Shown here one piece after another: positions 1 through 5,125 of a DNA stretch of 5,125 nt (position 1 is its first letter; each line of letters begins with the position of its first letter). The translations under genes and the position numbers were made by a program. The notes below the pieces were generated by a model. The model saw only the letters and a list, made by a program, of their open reading frames with translations. It ran no database searches and had not been told where the DNA came from. Origin of the DNA: Actinomycetes bacterium. GTDB taxonomy: Bacteria > Actinomycetota > Acidimicrobiia > Acidimicrobiales > RAAP-2. The DNA is taken from positions 1 to 5,125 of the forward strand of contig JANXTQ010000273.1 in NCBI GenBank assembly GCA_025352305.1, written 5' to 3'.

Positions 1-911
1 TGACACGTCTGCCCACCGGGCCAATCATGATTGCGGGCAGCGAACAGCAGAAACTTCGCTACCTGCCCGGTATCGCGAACGGCACGCAGCGAGCCGCTTT
101 TGGGCTCTCGGAGCCCGGAGCGGGTTCGGACGTCGCTGGAATTCAGACTCGCGCGACGGCGGACCCCGACGTAGAGGGTGGCTGGATTCTCAACGGGACG
201 AAGTGCTGGATATCGGGAGTTCGCCAAGCGGATTGGTTCACCGTTTTTGCCAAAACCGGTGAGCCGTCGTCTCGACTGCACGACTCCATCACCGCCTTCA
301 TCGTCGACGCCGACACCCCCGGAGTTTCGAGACCGCGCGTTGATCGAAAAATGGGCGTTAAGGGAATCGACACCGGCGAGATTGTTTTTAACGACGTGCG
401 CGTCGGTGCACACAACGTCATTGGCGACGTGGGGGGATTTCGAGTCGCCATGCTCGGGCTCAACGCAATGCGTCCGGTGGTGGCCGCTCGTGGAATTGGC
501 CTGGCCGAAGGCGCCTTGATGTACGCGACGCAGTACGTCATGCAACGAAAAGCCTTCGGCAAGACAATCAGTGAATTTCAGGGAATTCAGTGGGAGATTG
601 CCAAGTGCGCCACCGAGATCGAGGCTGCGCGACTTTTGACGTATCGCTCCGCGTGGCTCGCGGACCAGGGAAAGTACACCAAGGAGTTTGTGCCGATGCT
701 GTCCATGGCCAAGTACTACGCAACGGAGGTGGCCGTACGCGCTTCCGGTTTGGCGGTCCAGCTCCTCGGCGCAGCGGGCTATATGGAGGATCACCCAACT
801 GAACAGTGGTACCGCGACGCACGACAACTCACCATTGTTGAAGGAACCTCACAGGTGCAGTTGGGGCTGATTGGCAAGGGTGTGCTGGGCCACGATTTGT
901 GGTGGGACTGA
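1..911 (+). CDS. Acyl-CoA dehydrogenase, C-terminal part (5' end outside window)
   Basis: FAD-dependent flavoprotein that introduces an alpha-beta double bond into an acyl-CoA, passing electrons to electron-transfer flavoprotein; cytosolic. The frame is open from base 3 (TRLPTGPIMIAGSEQQKLRY), so the ATG at 27 is internal and roughly 85-95 residues of a ~380-residue family protein are missing. Counting from that ATG: FGLSEPGAGSDV at 25-36 is the first family signature (FAD/substrate loop). QRKAFGKTISEFQGIQ at 173-188 is the FAD-contacting helix of the C-terminal domain, and QLLGAAGYMEDHP at 245-257 approximates the second signature. Glu272 in VEGTSQVQ sits where the catalytic base lies in medium/short-chain enzymes. 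The MRPVVAARGIG stretch (148-158) is usual in bacterial members. The exact acyl substrate cannot be read. The stop TGA directly touches the trpD start, implying one operon. Family certain; substrate class unknown. Confidence 0.95.
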   Translation, partial: TRLPTGPIMIAGSEQQKLRYLPGIANGTQRAAFGLSEPGAGSDVAGIQTRATADPDVEGGWILNGTKCWISGVRQADWFTVFAKTGEPSSRLHDSITAFIVDADTPGVSRPRVDRKMGVKGIDTGEIVFNDVRVGAHNVIGDVGGFRVAMLGLNAMRPVVAARGIGLAEGALMYATQYVMQRKAFGKTISEFQGIQWEIAKCATEIEAARLLTYRSAWLADQGKYTKEFVPMLSMAKYYATEVAVRASGLAVQLLGAAGYMEDHPTEQWYRDARQLTIVEGTSQVQLGLIGKGVLGHDLWWD

Positions 912-1925
912 GTGAGCGGCGTTTCTGATCGATTGGAAGAACTAGAGAACGGTCAAGAGCTCAATCGGGACCACGCTCGTGAGCTACTCGCGACGGTGCT
1001 GCGCGGAGAGTGCGACGATGAACAGATCACTCGATTGTTAACCGCGTTGACGGAAAAAGGCGAAACCGTTGAGGAGATGAGCGGCTTTGTTGACGCAATG
1101 CTCGCGGCGGGCGAAACCTTCGTGGTACCCGACGGAACGATTGACATCGTGGGAACCGGCGGAGATCAACTCCACAGCGTCAACATTTCCACCATGGCGG
1201 CACTCACCGTGGCCGGTTGTGGAGTGCTCGTGGCTAAACACGGCAATCGCGCAGCGTCATCCTCAGTGGGCACCGCCGACGTTTTAGAAGCACTCGGAGT
1301 TCGTCTCGATGTAGATGGAGCCACGGTCGCCGCTTGTGTTCGCGAAGCGGGAATTGGATTCTGTTTCGCGCAACGGTTTCACCCCGGACTTCGATTTCTC
1401 GGACCGATTCGACGGCGTTTGGGCTTTCCGACGATATTTAACGTTTTGGGTCCCTTGGCCAATCCGGCGGGAGTTCGTCGCCTCATGGTCGGAGTGGCGA
1501 ACGAACACGTGATTGATCGCATGGCGCAGGTCCTGATCTCTCGCGGGGTAGATCGCGCGGTCTTGGTGCACGCGGATGACGGACTCGATGAGTTGTCGCT
1601 CGGCTCGACCTGCACGGTTGTCCACGTCGAGGGCACCGACATTACGTCTTCTCGATTCAACGCAGCTGAGGTACTCAATCAGCACCACAGCGTCGCAAGT
1701 TTGCGCGGGGGAGACCTCGATACCAACGTGCGCGCGGTACGAAAGTTTTTGTCCGGAACACCCGGATCAATCTTTGACACCGTGACTGCAAACGCAGGTT
1801 TGGCCCTTGTGCTTGCTGGAAAGTCCGCAGATTTTGAAAGTGCGGTGCATATGGCTCGAAGCGCAGTTCTCGACGGTCGAGCGCAACACGCACTCGAAAC
1901 TTTGATCCTTGTATCGAACGTTTAG
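912..1925 (+). CDS. trpD: Anthranilate phosphoribosyltransferase TrpD
   Basis: Transfers phosphoribose from PRPP to anthranilate, the second committed step of tryptophan synthesis; cytosolic, normally a Mg-dependent homodimer. The 337 residues match the usual family length. Residues ~5-68 form the N-terminal helical domain (RGECDDEQI, EKGETVEEMSGFVDAML). The catalytic domain follows: PRPP/pyrophosphate loop GTGGD at 81-85, NIST at 91-94, KHGNRAASSSVG at 109-120, the arginine-rich IRRRLGFPTIFNVLGPLANP segment at 166-185 (anthranilate side), and the Mg-binding pair in DGLDE at 223-227. These standard motifs argue against the TrpD2/YbiB paralogue. The GTG start is chosen because it follows the upstream TGA with no gap, has a weak GGTGGG five bases ahead, and gives the expected N-terminus. 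No other trp gene is visible; the neighbour is an acyl-CoA dehydrogenase, so it appears separated from a classical trp operon, at least on its downstream side. Confidence 0.96.
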   Translation: MSGVSDRLEELENGQELNRDHARELLATVLRGECDDEQITRLLTALTEKGETVEEMSGFVDAMLAAGETFVVPDGTIDIVGTGGDQLHSVNISTMAALTVAGCGVLVAKHGNRAASSSVGTADVLEALGVRLDVDGATVAACVREAGIGFCFAQRFHPGLRFLGPIRRRLGFPTIFNVLGPLANPAGVRRLMVGVANEHVIDRMAQVLISRGVDRAVLVHADDGLDELSLGSTCTVVHVEGTDITSSRFNAAEVLNQHHSVASLRGGDLDTNVRAVRKFLSGTPGSIFDTVTANAGLALVLAGKSADFESAVHMARSAVLDGRAQHALETLILVSNV

Positions 1926-1946
1926 CTCTCGGCGAAATTGTAAAGC

Positions 1947-1985
1947 CCCCCAGAGCCTCACTCCGACATTGCGAGACCCTGGGGG
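1947..1985. terminator. Hairpin between convergent trpD and RTX gene
   Basis: CCCCCAG (1947-1953) pairs perfectly with CTGGGGG (1979-1985) across a 25-base interior that can itself pair CTC with GAG. It lies in the 70-bp gap between two converging stops, the usual site of a bidirectional terminator. Read on the minus strand the hairpin is followed by CTTTACAATTT, only moderately T-rich; on the plus strand AAATG follows, with no T tract. It therefore fits the minus-strand gene better, and termination strength is uncertain. Confidence 0.45.
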
Positions 1986-1995
1986 AAATGAAGAC

Positions 1996-3582
1996 TCAGT
2001 GGTCGCCGCCACCGCCACCGCCGCTGCCGCCACCGCCGCCACCACCGTCACCGCCACCGCCGCCTTCTCCGTCCTGACCGGCTTCTATGGCGACCGCAAC
2101 GAAGACAGTTCCGCTAGTGGGTAACTGCGCTGAGATATGAACCTTGTCGCCCACTAGCAGTGCTCCTCCGCCGTGACGATCAATGTTGGCCGTGGTGATG
2201 TCAAAGGTAACGATCGTCGGGTTGGAGTTAGCAGCTAGCCACGCCTGTGCGGCATTATTGGATTCTTGAAACTGAACGTCAATTGTCGTCGCACCTACTG
2301 CGCTGATGGTGCCTTGCCAACGAGTGGCTGCGTGGACCTCTTCGAAACTTCTCGACTGCACGGAACGCGCCGTAAAGAGTGATCCTGAAGTGGGCAGATC
2401 AGCTCGAACGCGAACAAGATCGCCGACCTGAAGAGCGCCGCCGCCGCTGCGCGAAATATTTGCGGTAGTGATGTCAAAGTTGACGACGCTGGGATTGCCA
2501 TTTGCATCCAGCCACGTTTGTGCGCTGTCGCTGACGTCGTTGTACTGAAGCGTCATCGTGGAACTTGACACGATGGTGATCGACCCGGTCCAACGAGTAG
2601 CGGAGTGCTGGCCGGCGTCAACCGCAACGGCGAGCCAAATGAGGCCACTCAAAGGGGCGTTTGCTTCAATGTGCACCTCGTCTCCACTTTGAAGAGATCC
2701 ACCACCCTCGCGATTGATGGTGGCAGTGGACACATCGAATGTCACGATGCTCGGATCGCCATTGGCGTCGAGCCACGTTTGTGCGCCGTCATTGGCATCG
2801 TTCACGTGAACGTCGACCGTTCCCGCCCCGGTAGCAACGACGGTGCCGTGCCAAGAAGTGCCGACGTGCTCGACATTTCCATTTGCGCAGTCGTTGTTCT
2901 CATGATCCCCACCTTCACCAACCACGGTGACGGGAACAGCGGCTGTTCCGCAGTTGATGGAGTCCGATCCCGAACCGCCGTCGACGGTGTCATCGCCTCC
3001 CGTTCCCGCGCTGATGGTGTCGTCGCCGGGCCCTCCATTGAGGGTGTCCGATCCAGATCCTCCCGACAACGTGTCGTCACCGGTTCCACCGTTCAGAGTG
3101 TCCGTGCCCGCGCCAGCCACCAGGTGGTCGTTGCCCGAGTTTCCGTTCTCCGTCACTTGGCCGGAACCGCCGCTGAATGTGTCATTGCCCGAGCCACCAC
3201 TTAATGAGTCGTCTCCCGCGCCACCAGTGAGTGTGTCGTTACCGCCATCGCCAATCAAAATGTCGTGCGAATTGATGCCCTTGGAGGCAACCAAATGATC
3301 ATTGCCGGCGCCACCGATGAGAATCACGGTTCCCGGCCCCGACGCCGTCAACATGTCGCTTCCACCCAGACCACAGACAACGTCACCGCGGTGACCCACG
3401 AGGTGGTTCGAACCGGCGGTTCCAACAACGGTGCAGGTAAAGCCGTCTACCTTCACCGTCTTGGTGGCTGACGCACTAAGCGCGGGGATCGCGAAGGCGC
3501 CAACGCTGAGCGCCGACGTGACCGCGAGTCGCGACAGTTGGCGTCTTAGGGTAGATCGATGTATCCGGATTCCGTCCGACAT
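1996..3582 (-). CDS. Secreted RTX-like calcium-binding protein with three tandem C-terminal modules and Gly-rich tail
   Basis: Predicted exported 528-residue protein. The ATG at 3582 is chosen because GAGGAGG lies four bases upstream; an in-frame TTG at 3621 has no comparable site. Residues 1-39 form a signal peptide: basic n-region with LRRQLSR, hydrophobic 19-35, A-S-A before the likely cut at 39/40. The RR pair is only a weak Tat resemblance. Residues ~53-211 carry GGxGxDxLx nonapeptides (GGAGNDHL, GGAGDDSL, GGTGDDTL, GGPGDDTI), the RTX calcium-binding parallel beta-roll motif. Cys50/Cys70 and Cys211/Cys232 may form disulfides. Three modules start at Trp244, Trp331 and Trp422, sharing AQTWLDANGNP, FDITTANI.R.GGGAL and VGD.V; they resemble DUF5666-type small beta domains, which is inference. 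Residues 502-528 are almost all glycine, ending in Asp-His. No membrane anchor, sortase motif or enzymatic domain is visible. A calcium-stabilised surface or extracellular structural role is likely; the true function is unknown. Confidence 0.88.
   Translation of the reverse strand: MSDGIRIHRSTLRRQLSRLAVTSALSVGAFAIPALSASATKTVKVDGFTCTVVGTAGSNHLVGHRGDVVCGLGGSDMLTASGPGTVILIGGAGNDHLVASKGINSHDILIGDGGNDTLTGGAGDDSLSGGSGNDTFSGGSGQVTENGNSGNDHLVAGAGTDTLNGGTGDDTLSGGSGSDTLNGGPGDDTISAGTGGDDTVDGGSGSDSINCGTAAVPVTVVGEGGDHENNDCANGNVEHVGTSWHGTVVATGAGTVDVHVNDANDGAQTWLDANGDPSIVTFDVSTATINREGGGSLQSGDEVHIEANAPLSGLIWLAVAVDAGQHSATRWTGSITIVSSSTMTLQYNDVSDSAQTWLDANGNPSVVNFDITTANISRSGGGALQVGDLVRVRADLPTSGSLFTARSVQSRSFEEVHAATRWQGTISAVGATTIDVQFQESNNAAQAWLAANSNPTIVTFDITTANIDRHGGGALLVGDKVHISAQLPTSGTVFVAVAIEAGQDGEGGGGGDGGGGGGGSGGGGGGDH
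1999..2079 (-). repeat. Glycine-codon microsatellite-like tail (CCGCCA/CCGCCG on + strand)
   Basis: The last 27 codons of the RTX gene are GGC/GGT/GGA glycine codons broken by a few Asp, Glu and Ser, which on the plus strand reads as imperfect CCGCCA/CCGCCG repeats. It encodes a flexible low-complexity tail. Triplet-based repeats can change length in frame by slippage, so tail length may vary between strains. Confidence 0.85.
2080..2853 (-). repeat. Three tandem ~80-91 residue protein modules (intragenic repeat)
   Basis: Modules run approximately 2853-2593, 2592-2320 and 2319-2080, with conserved tryptophans 87 and 91 residues apart. Each begins W.G(T/S)(I/V), then a variable strand, AQ(T/A)WL(D/A)AN..P, (V/N)FD(I/V)(S/T)TA.I.R.GGG(A/S)L, .GD.V and an AxLP(T)SG-like turn. 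DNA similarity is still evident between the first two: AGCCACGTTTGTGCGC occurs in both on the plus strand (near 2510 and 2770). This indicates duplication inside the gene that is not ancient. The third module has diverged most at this site (AQAWLAAN). Confidence 0.85.
2950..3426 (-). repeat. RTX nonapeptide calcium-binding repeat block
   Basis: Codons for roughly ten GGxGxDxLx-type nonapeptides (residues ~53-211 of the protein started at 3582), with a less regular N-terminal portion and a break at GQVTENGNSG. On the plus strand this reads as recurring GTGTCGTCxCCxG units about 27 bp apart. In known RTX proteins, paired aspartates and glycine turns of adjacent units bind calcium in a beta-roll; the Asp positions here are intact in most units. 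Confidence 0.85.
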
Positions 3583-3586
3583 ACTT

Positions 3587-3593
3587 CCTCCTC
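3587..3593 (-). promoter_or_regulatory. Strong Shine-Dalgarno of the RTX gene
   Basis: GAGGAGG on the minus strand, four bases before the ATG at 3582. It decides the start, removing 13 residues from the longest open frame (TTG at 3621). Confidence 0.8.
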
Positions 3594-3603
3594 GCGGCAG
3601 CGA

Positions 3604-3695
3604 CCTGTTGTCTCTCACCAACAGGCTCTACGGCGAAACGCTGATTTCGGATTGCACAGATTTGTACGCGGGGACAATCAAAATGAATATCTGTG
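3604..3695 (-). promoter_or_regulatory. Structured 5' leader candidate of the RTX gene
   Basis: Two inverted repeats lie just upstream of the RTX start. The nearer is a perfect 7-bp stem with an 8-base loop: CCTGTTG (3625-3619 on the minus strand) with CAACAGG (3610-3604), about 11 bases before the Shine-Dalgarno. The farther pairs CACAGAT (3695-3689) with ATCTGTG (3661-3655); inside it TTGT (3677-3674) can pair with ACAA (3665-3662), stacking directly on the ATCTGTG arm with an 11-base bulge on the other side and a CCCCGCGT loop. If transcription starts above 3695 the mRNA would carry both stems. I recognise no known riboswitch class, and no convincing promoter was found, so this remains a structural observation. 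Confidence 0.35.
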
Positions 3696-3733
3696 GATTA
3701 ACGTCGAAACGACGACCCCGGCCCACCCAATCG

Positions 3734-3755
3734 ACTTGTTGACAGTGCGACAAGT
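3734..3755. promoter_or_regulatory. Operator-like inverted repeat ACTTGT-N10-ACAAGT
   Basis: A 6-10-6 perfect inverted repeat in the non-coding stretch upstream of the RTX gene, a spacing typical of dimeric repressor sites. A second copy of the same box, CGACTTGTCGAC at 3797-3808, matches CGACTTGTTGAC at 3732-3743 in 11 of 12 bases, 65 bp away. It could be bound by a regulator of the RTX gene; no regulator family is assigned. Confidence 0.3.
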
Positions 3756-3856
3756 TCACACTTCTCAGGGCTAGGTCCGAAACGTTTATGGCAGAGCGAC
3801 TTGTCGACGTCGTGCTCGCAACGGGGTTGCCGCTCTACGGCTCTGAACCGAAAGGA

Positions 3857-4108
3857 CTAACCAGTTGCGGAGGTGGCGAGGTCGCCAAAGCGGCGCACTT
3901 GTGAATCAATAGTCGCTGAGCGGACACTGGCCCTACGAAAAAGAAATACTCGAGTCGTTGCATCGTCAGAGTCCCAGAAGCGGTCCAGCATCCAACCACG
4001 GGCGCCGTGAATATTCAAAAGTTGCGGCAAGTTTTCGGGCGACTTTTCCGATTCGGTGAGACCGCGCAGATCTTGATCTACGACTAAGTATTCATATTTA
4101 TCCGCCAT
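3857..4108 (-). CDS. Small DUF4177-like protein of unknown function
   Basis: An 83-residue soluble protein with no signal peptide or membrane segment. It shows the DUF4177 pattern: an opening strand KYEYLVV (4-10), the helix and turn LPQLLNIHGARGWMLDRF (27-44) with the characteristic L..xGA.GW core, and a closing strand ending in RVFLFRR (53-59). The last ~24 residues are basic and polar and outside the usual domain. The ATG at 4108 is preferred since GAGGA lies five bases upstream; an in-frame TTG at 4147 would add 13 residues but has no ribosome site. The family has no established biochemical role. It lies 80 bp downstream of galK on the same strand, separated by a possible terminator and its own promoter, so co-function with galK is not implied. 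Confidence 0.72.
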   Translation of the reverse strand: MADKYEYLVVDQDLRGLTESEKSPENLPQLLNIHGARGWMLDRFWDSDDATTRVFLFRRASVRSATIDSQVRRFGDLATSATG

Positions 4109-4113
4109 GGACT

Positions 4114-4118
4114 TCCTC
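4114..4118 (-). promoter_or_regulatory. Shine-Dalgarno of the DUF4177-like gene
   Basis: GAGGA on the minus strand, five bases before the ATG at 4108. It selects this start over the upstream in-frame TTG at 4147. Confidence 0.65.
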
Positions 4119-4133
4119 GCATTCCCCACCCAA

Positions 4134-4142
4134 ATAGTACCA
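4134..4142 (-). promoter_or_regulatory. Alternative extended -10 (TGGTACTAT) for the DUF4177-like gene
   Basis: Minus-strand TG-n-TACTAT fits an extended -10 element; no -35 is visible at 16-18 bases. Transcription from it would start near 4127, leaving a leader of about 20 bases that just includes the Shine-Dalgarno. It competes with the TTGACA-based promoter immediately upstream. Confidence 0.3.
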
Positions 4143-4145
4143 GCC

Positions 4146-4169
4146 AAAAAAAATTACAGTTCCGTAATT
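4146..4169 (-). terminator. Intrinsic-terminator-like hairpin after galK
   Basis: On the minus strand AATTAC (4169-4164) pairs with GTAATT (4157-4152). A further G-T closing pair leaves a GAAC tetraloop, and the hairpin runs into eight consecutive T (4153-4146). It sits 20 bases past the galK stop, where a terminator is expected. The stem is AT-rich with only two strong pairs at most, so efficiency may be low. The same palindrome could instead act as an operator. Confidence 0.5.
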
Positions 4170-4183
4170 AATTGATTTGTCAA
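4153..4183 (-). promoter_or_regulatory. Candidate sigma-70-type promoter for the DUF4177-like gene
   Basis: A perfect -35 TTGACA (4183-4178) and a five-of-six -10 TGTAAT (4158-4153) on the minus strand, separated by 19 bases, slightly longer than the 17-base optimum. The start would fall near 4146, about 38 bases before the ATG. The -10 lies in the second arm of the hairpin that appears to terminate galK, so galK transcripts would end about where this one begins. Confidence 0.4.
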
Positions 4184-4188
4184 GTGTT

Positions 4189-5125
4189 TTATAGGGATTC
4201 ATTGAAAAACCGAGGTCGCCCAATTCGCTCGAATGCGCCACCTCCTACCCGCAGTTCCCAATGGGTGAGGCGCGTTGGAAAAAAGGAAACACCCGGTTCG
4301 TGTACGACTAATACACAACCACCGAATCCACCGCCTACGAGCCTCGCACCGTAGACACCACGTTGAGAAATGAGATCTCGAACCAATTGGTCAATCTGGG
4401 GCGTCGACACGTCGAAATTCTGACTCAAACTCTCGTGCGATTCGCTGACCAAAATTCCCACACTTCGATCGTCATTTTGTTCGAGCGCGCTAACCGTGTC
4501 GTCAACTCGTCGACACTCAGTTTGTACGTGAAGCGCACGACGGCGAAGAGTGGGACTTTCAATTGTCGCGATCGTGTCCATCGAGACTCCACGCAGTTCG
4601 CCAATGAGTCGAGTGGCTTCGACACACTCGTCTCGACGCAAGGAGTACGCCGTTGTGGCAAGTTCGCGACGTACGCCTGTATCGATTGCGGTGAAGCGAA
4701 GTGATTCGGAAATTGGTACATCTCTAATTGAAAGGTCTCGAAAGTCAATGAGTAACGCGTGAGCGGATCTGGCTCCGAGCGTGGAAATTTGATCTAGAAG
4801 TCCAACATCGTGACCGCCCGCGCGTTCGCACTCTTGAAGAAAGCGAGACACCGAAAGTAAGTCACCTTCAACGTCGAGAATGAGCGCGAGAGCTCCGAGG
4901 TACGCGGCCGACGACGAGAGACCAGCTCCGCTGGGGAGGGTGCTCGATAGGGAGATCTCCTGTGCGCTTGACGCAAGAGCAGTGACGACCACTTCGGCCA
5001 ATCGTGACCACTCTTGTTCAACGGGCTCGCCCCGCGTCCATCGTCCAAAACCCTCCGAGATCACCGAAACCGCGTTGTTGGGAAGCTCAGAACACGATGC
5101 CGTTACGCCCAACTGAATCGCAAAA
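4189..5125 (-). CDS. galK: Galactokinase, missing its N-terminus at the window edge
   Basis: Phosphorylates galactose to galactose-1-phosphate with ATP (Leloir pathway); cytosolic GHMP-family kinase. The frame is still open at 5125, so the start, and the family's first signature (GEHTDYN region with the sugar-contacting residues), lie outside. Numbering from the TTG codon at 5112, which is internal: ATP-binding motif LPSGAGLSSSAA at 59-70; GLLDQIS at 104-110 with Asp107 at the catalytic-base position; HALLIDFR at 118-125. IDTGVRRELATTAYSLRRDEC at 143-163 and DVSTPQIDQLV at 234-244 are characteristic of galactokinase rather than mevalonate or homoserine kinases. GARLVGGGFGGCVLVV at 255-270 is the C-terminal GHMP motif. 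The ~312 visible residues of an expected 360-390 leave ~50-75 missing. No other galactose gene (galT, galE) is in view. Confidence 0.95.
   Translation of the reverse strand, partial: FAIQLGVTASCSELPNNAVSVISEGFGRWTRGEPVEQEWSRLAEVVVTALASSAQEISLSSTLPSGAGLSSSAAYLGALALILDVEGDLLSVSRFLQECERAGGHDVGLLDQISTLGARSAHALLIDFRDLSIRDVPISESLRFTAIDTGVRRELATTAYSLRRDECVEATRLIGELRGVSMDTIATIESPTLRRRALHVQTECRRVDDTVSALEQNDDRSVGILVSESHESLSQNFDVSTPQIDQLVRDLISQRGVYGARLVGGGFGGCVLVVHEPGVSFFPTRLTHWELRVGGGAFERIGRPRFFNESL

Larger units (their letters stand above)
3583..3856. other. Non-coding stretch between the DUF4177-like gene and the RTX gene
   Basis: This 274-bp gap has no protein gene I can support. It holds the Shine-Dalgarno, the two leader stems, the ACTTGT boxes, and a short perfect hairpin GCAAC-GGG-GTTGC (3818-3830). 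It also has a 9-bp direct repeat GCTCTACGG at 3625-3633 and 3832-3840. No hairpin with a T tract follows the DUF4177-like stop, so read-through from that gene into the RTX gene cannot be excluded. A TTGACA on the plus strand (3739-3744) has no partner -10 at a normal distance. Confidence 0.6.

Noticed and set aside
27..911. ATG at 27 as the true start of the acyl-CoA dehydrogenase
   Set aside because: The frame is open upstream to base 3 with family-like residues (TRLPTGPI), and the protein would lack its N-terminal domain.
2605..3204. 199-residue plus-strand open frame opposite the RTX gene
   Set aside because: It mirrors the repetitive coding of the minus strand, has no recognisable domain and no ribosome site; the opposite frame has a signal peptide and clear motifs.
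2950..3426. Regularly spaced plus-strand repeats suggestive of a CRISPR array
   Set aside because: The ~27-bp period is that of nine-codon RTX repeats; there are no exact repeats with unique spacers.
3583..3621. Upstream TTG (3621) as the RTX gene start
   Set aside because: The strong GAGGAGG before the ATG at 3582 and a normal signal peptide length favour the shorter form; the extension would also cover the leader hairpin.
3739..3744. Perfect TTGACA on the plus strand
   Set aside because: No acceptable -10 at 16-19 bases and no plus-strand gene downstream; it is also part of the ACTTGT inverted repeat.
3838..3850. Terminator after the DUF4177-like gene (CGG...CCG and nearby GCAAC/GTTGC hairpins)
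   Set aside because: Stems are only 4-5 bp and no T tract follows on the minus strand.
3788..3904. 38-codon plus-strand ORF starting MAERLVDVVLATGLPLYG
   Set aside because: No Shine-Dalgarno or usable -10, it overlaps the end of the DUF4177-like gene, and no family is recognisable.
4425..4748. 107-residue minus-strand open frame inside galK
   Set aside because: It lies in another frame of galK, whose GHMP motifs are continuous through the region.

Overview
The window looks like chromosomal DNA of a moderately GC-rich actinobacterium. The TrpD reads closest, from memory, to actinobacterial TrpD (an ...HSVNIST... phosphate loop and a PTIFNVLGPLANP segment). The RTX-type protein also has the layout common in that phylum: Sec signal peptide first, then Gly/Asp calcium-binding repeats. 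An acidimicrobial lineage is my guess and is not proven by the sequence. There are five protein genes, two of them cut by the window edges. I see no mobile element, CRISPR array, tRNA or rRNA.

Layout. Bases 1-911 (+) encode the C-terminal three quarters of an acyl-CoA dehydrogenase. Its TGA stop directly abuts the GTG start of trpD (912-1925, +), so the two are almost certainly co-transcribed. A 70-bp gap with a GC-rich hairpin separates trpD from a convergent gene (1996-3582, -). That gene encodes a secreted 528-residue protein with three parts: an N-terminal RTX-like calcium-binding block, three tandem ~90-residue modules, and a poly-glycine tail. Upstream of it, 3583-3856 holds no convincing gene but contains several inverted repeats that may form a structured mRNA leader or operators. 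Next come a small DUF4177-like protein (3857-4108, -) and then galK (4189-5125, -), whose N-terminus lies beyond the window. The 80-bp gap between those two is AT-rich. It packs a terminator-like hairpin with a T tract and a TTGACA-type promoter into about 40 bp.

Functional reading. The plus-strand pair joins fatty/acyl-CoA oxidation to tryptophan biosynthesis; nothing in the sequence suggests a shared pathway. The minus-strand genes are galactose phosphorylation (Leloir pathway), a small protein of unknown function, and a secreted calcium-binding protein. The least ordinary content is the secreted protein's repeated modules and the dense inverted repeats in front of it. I do not see evidence for a multi-gene novel system.
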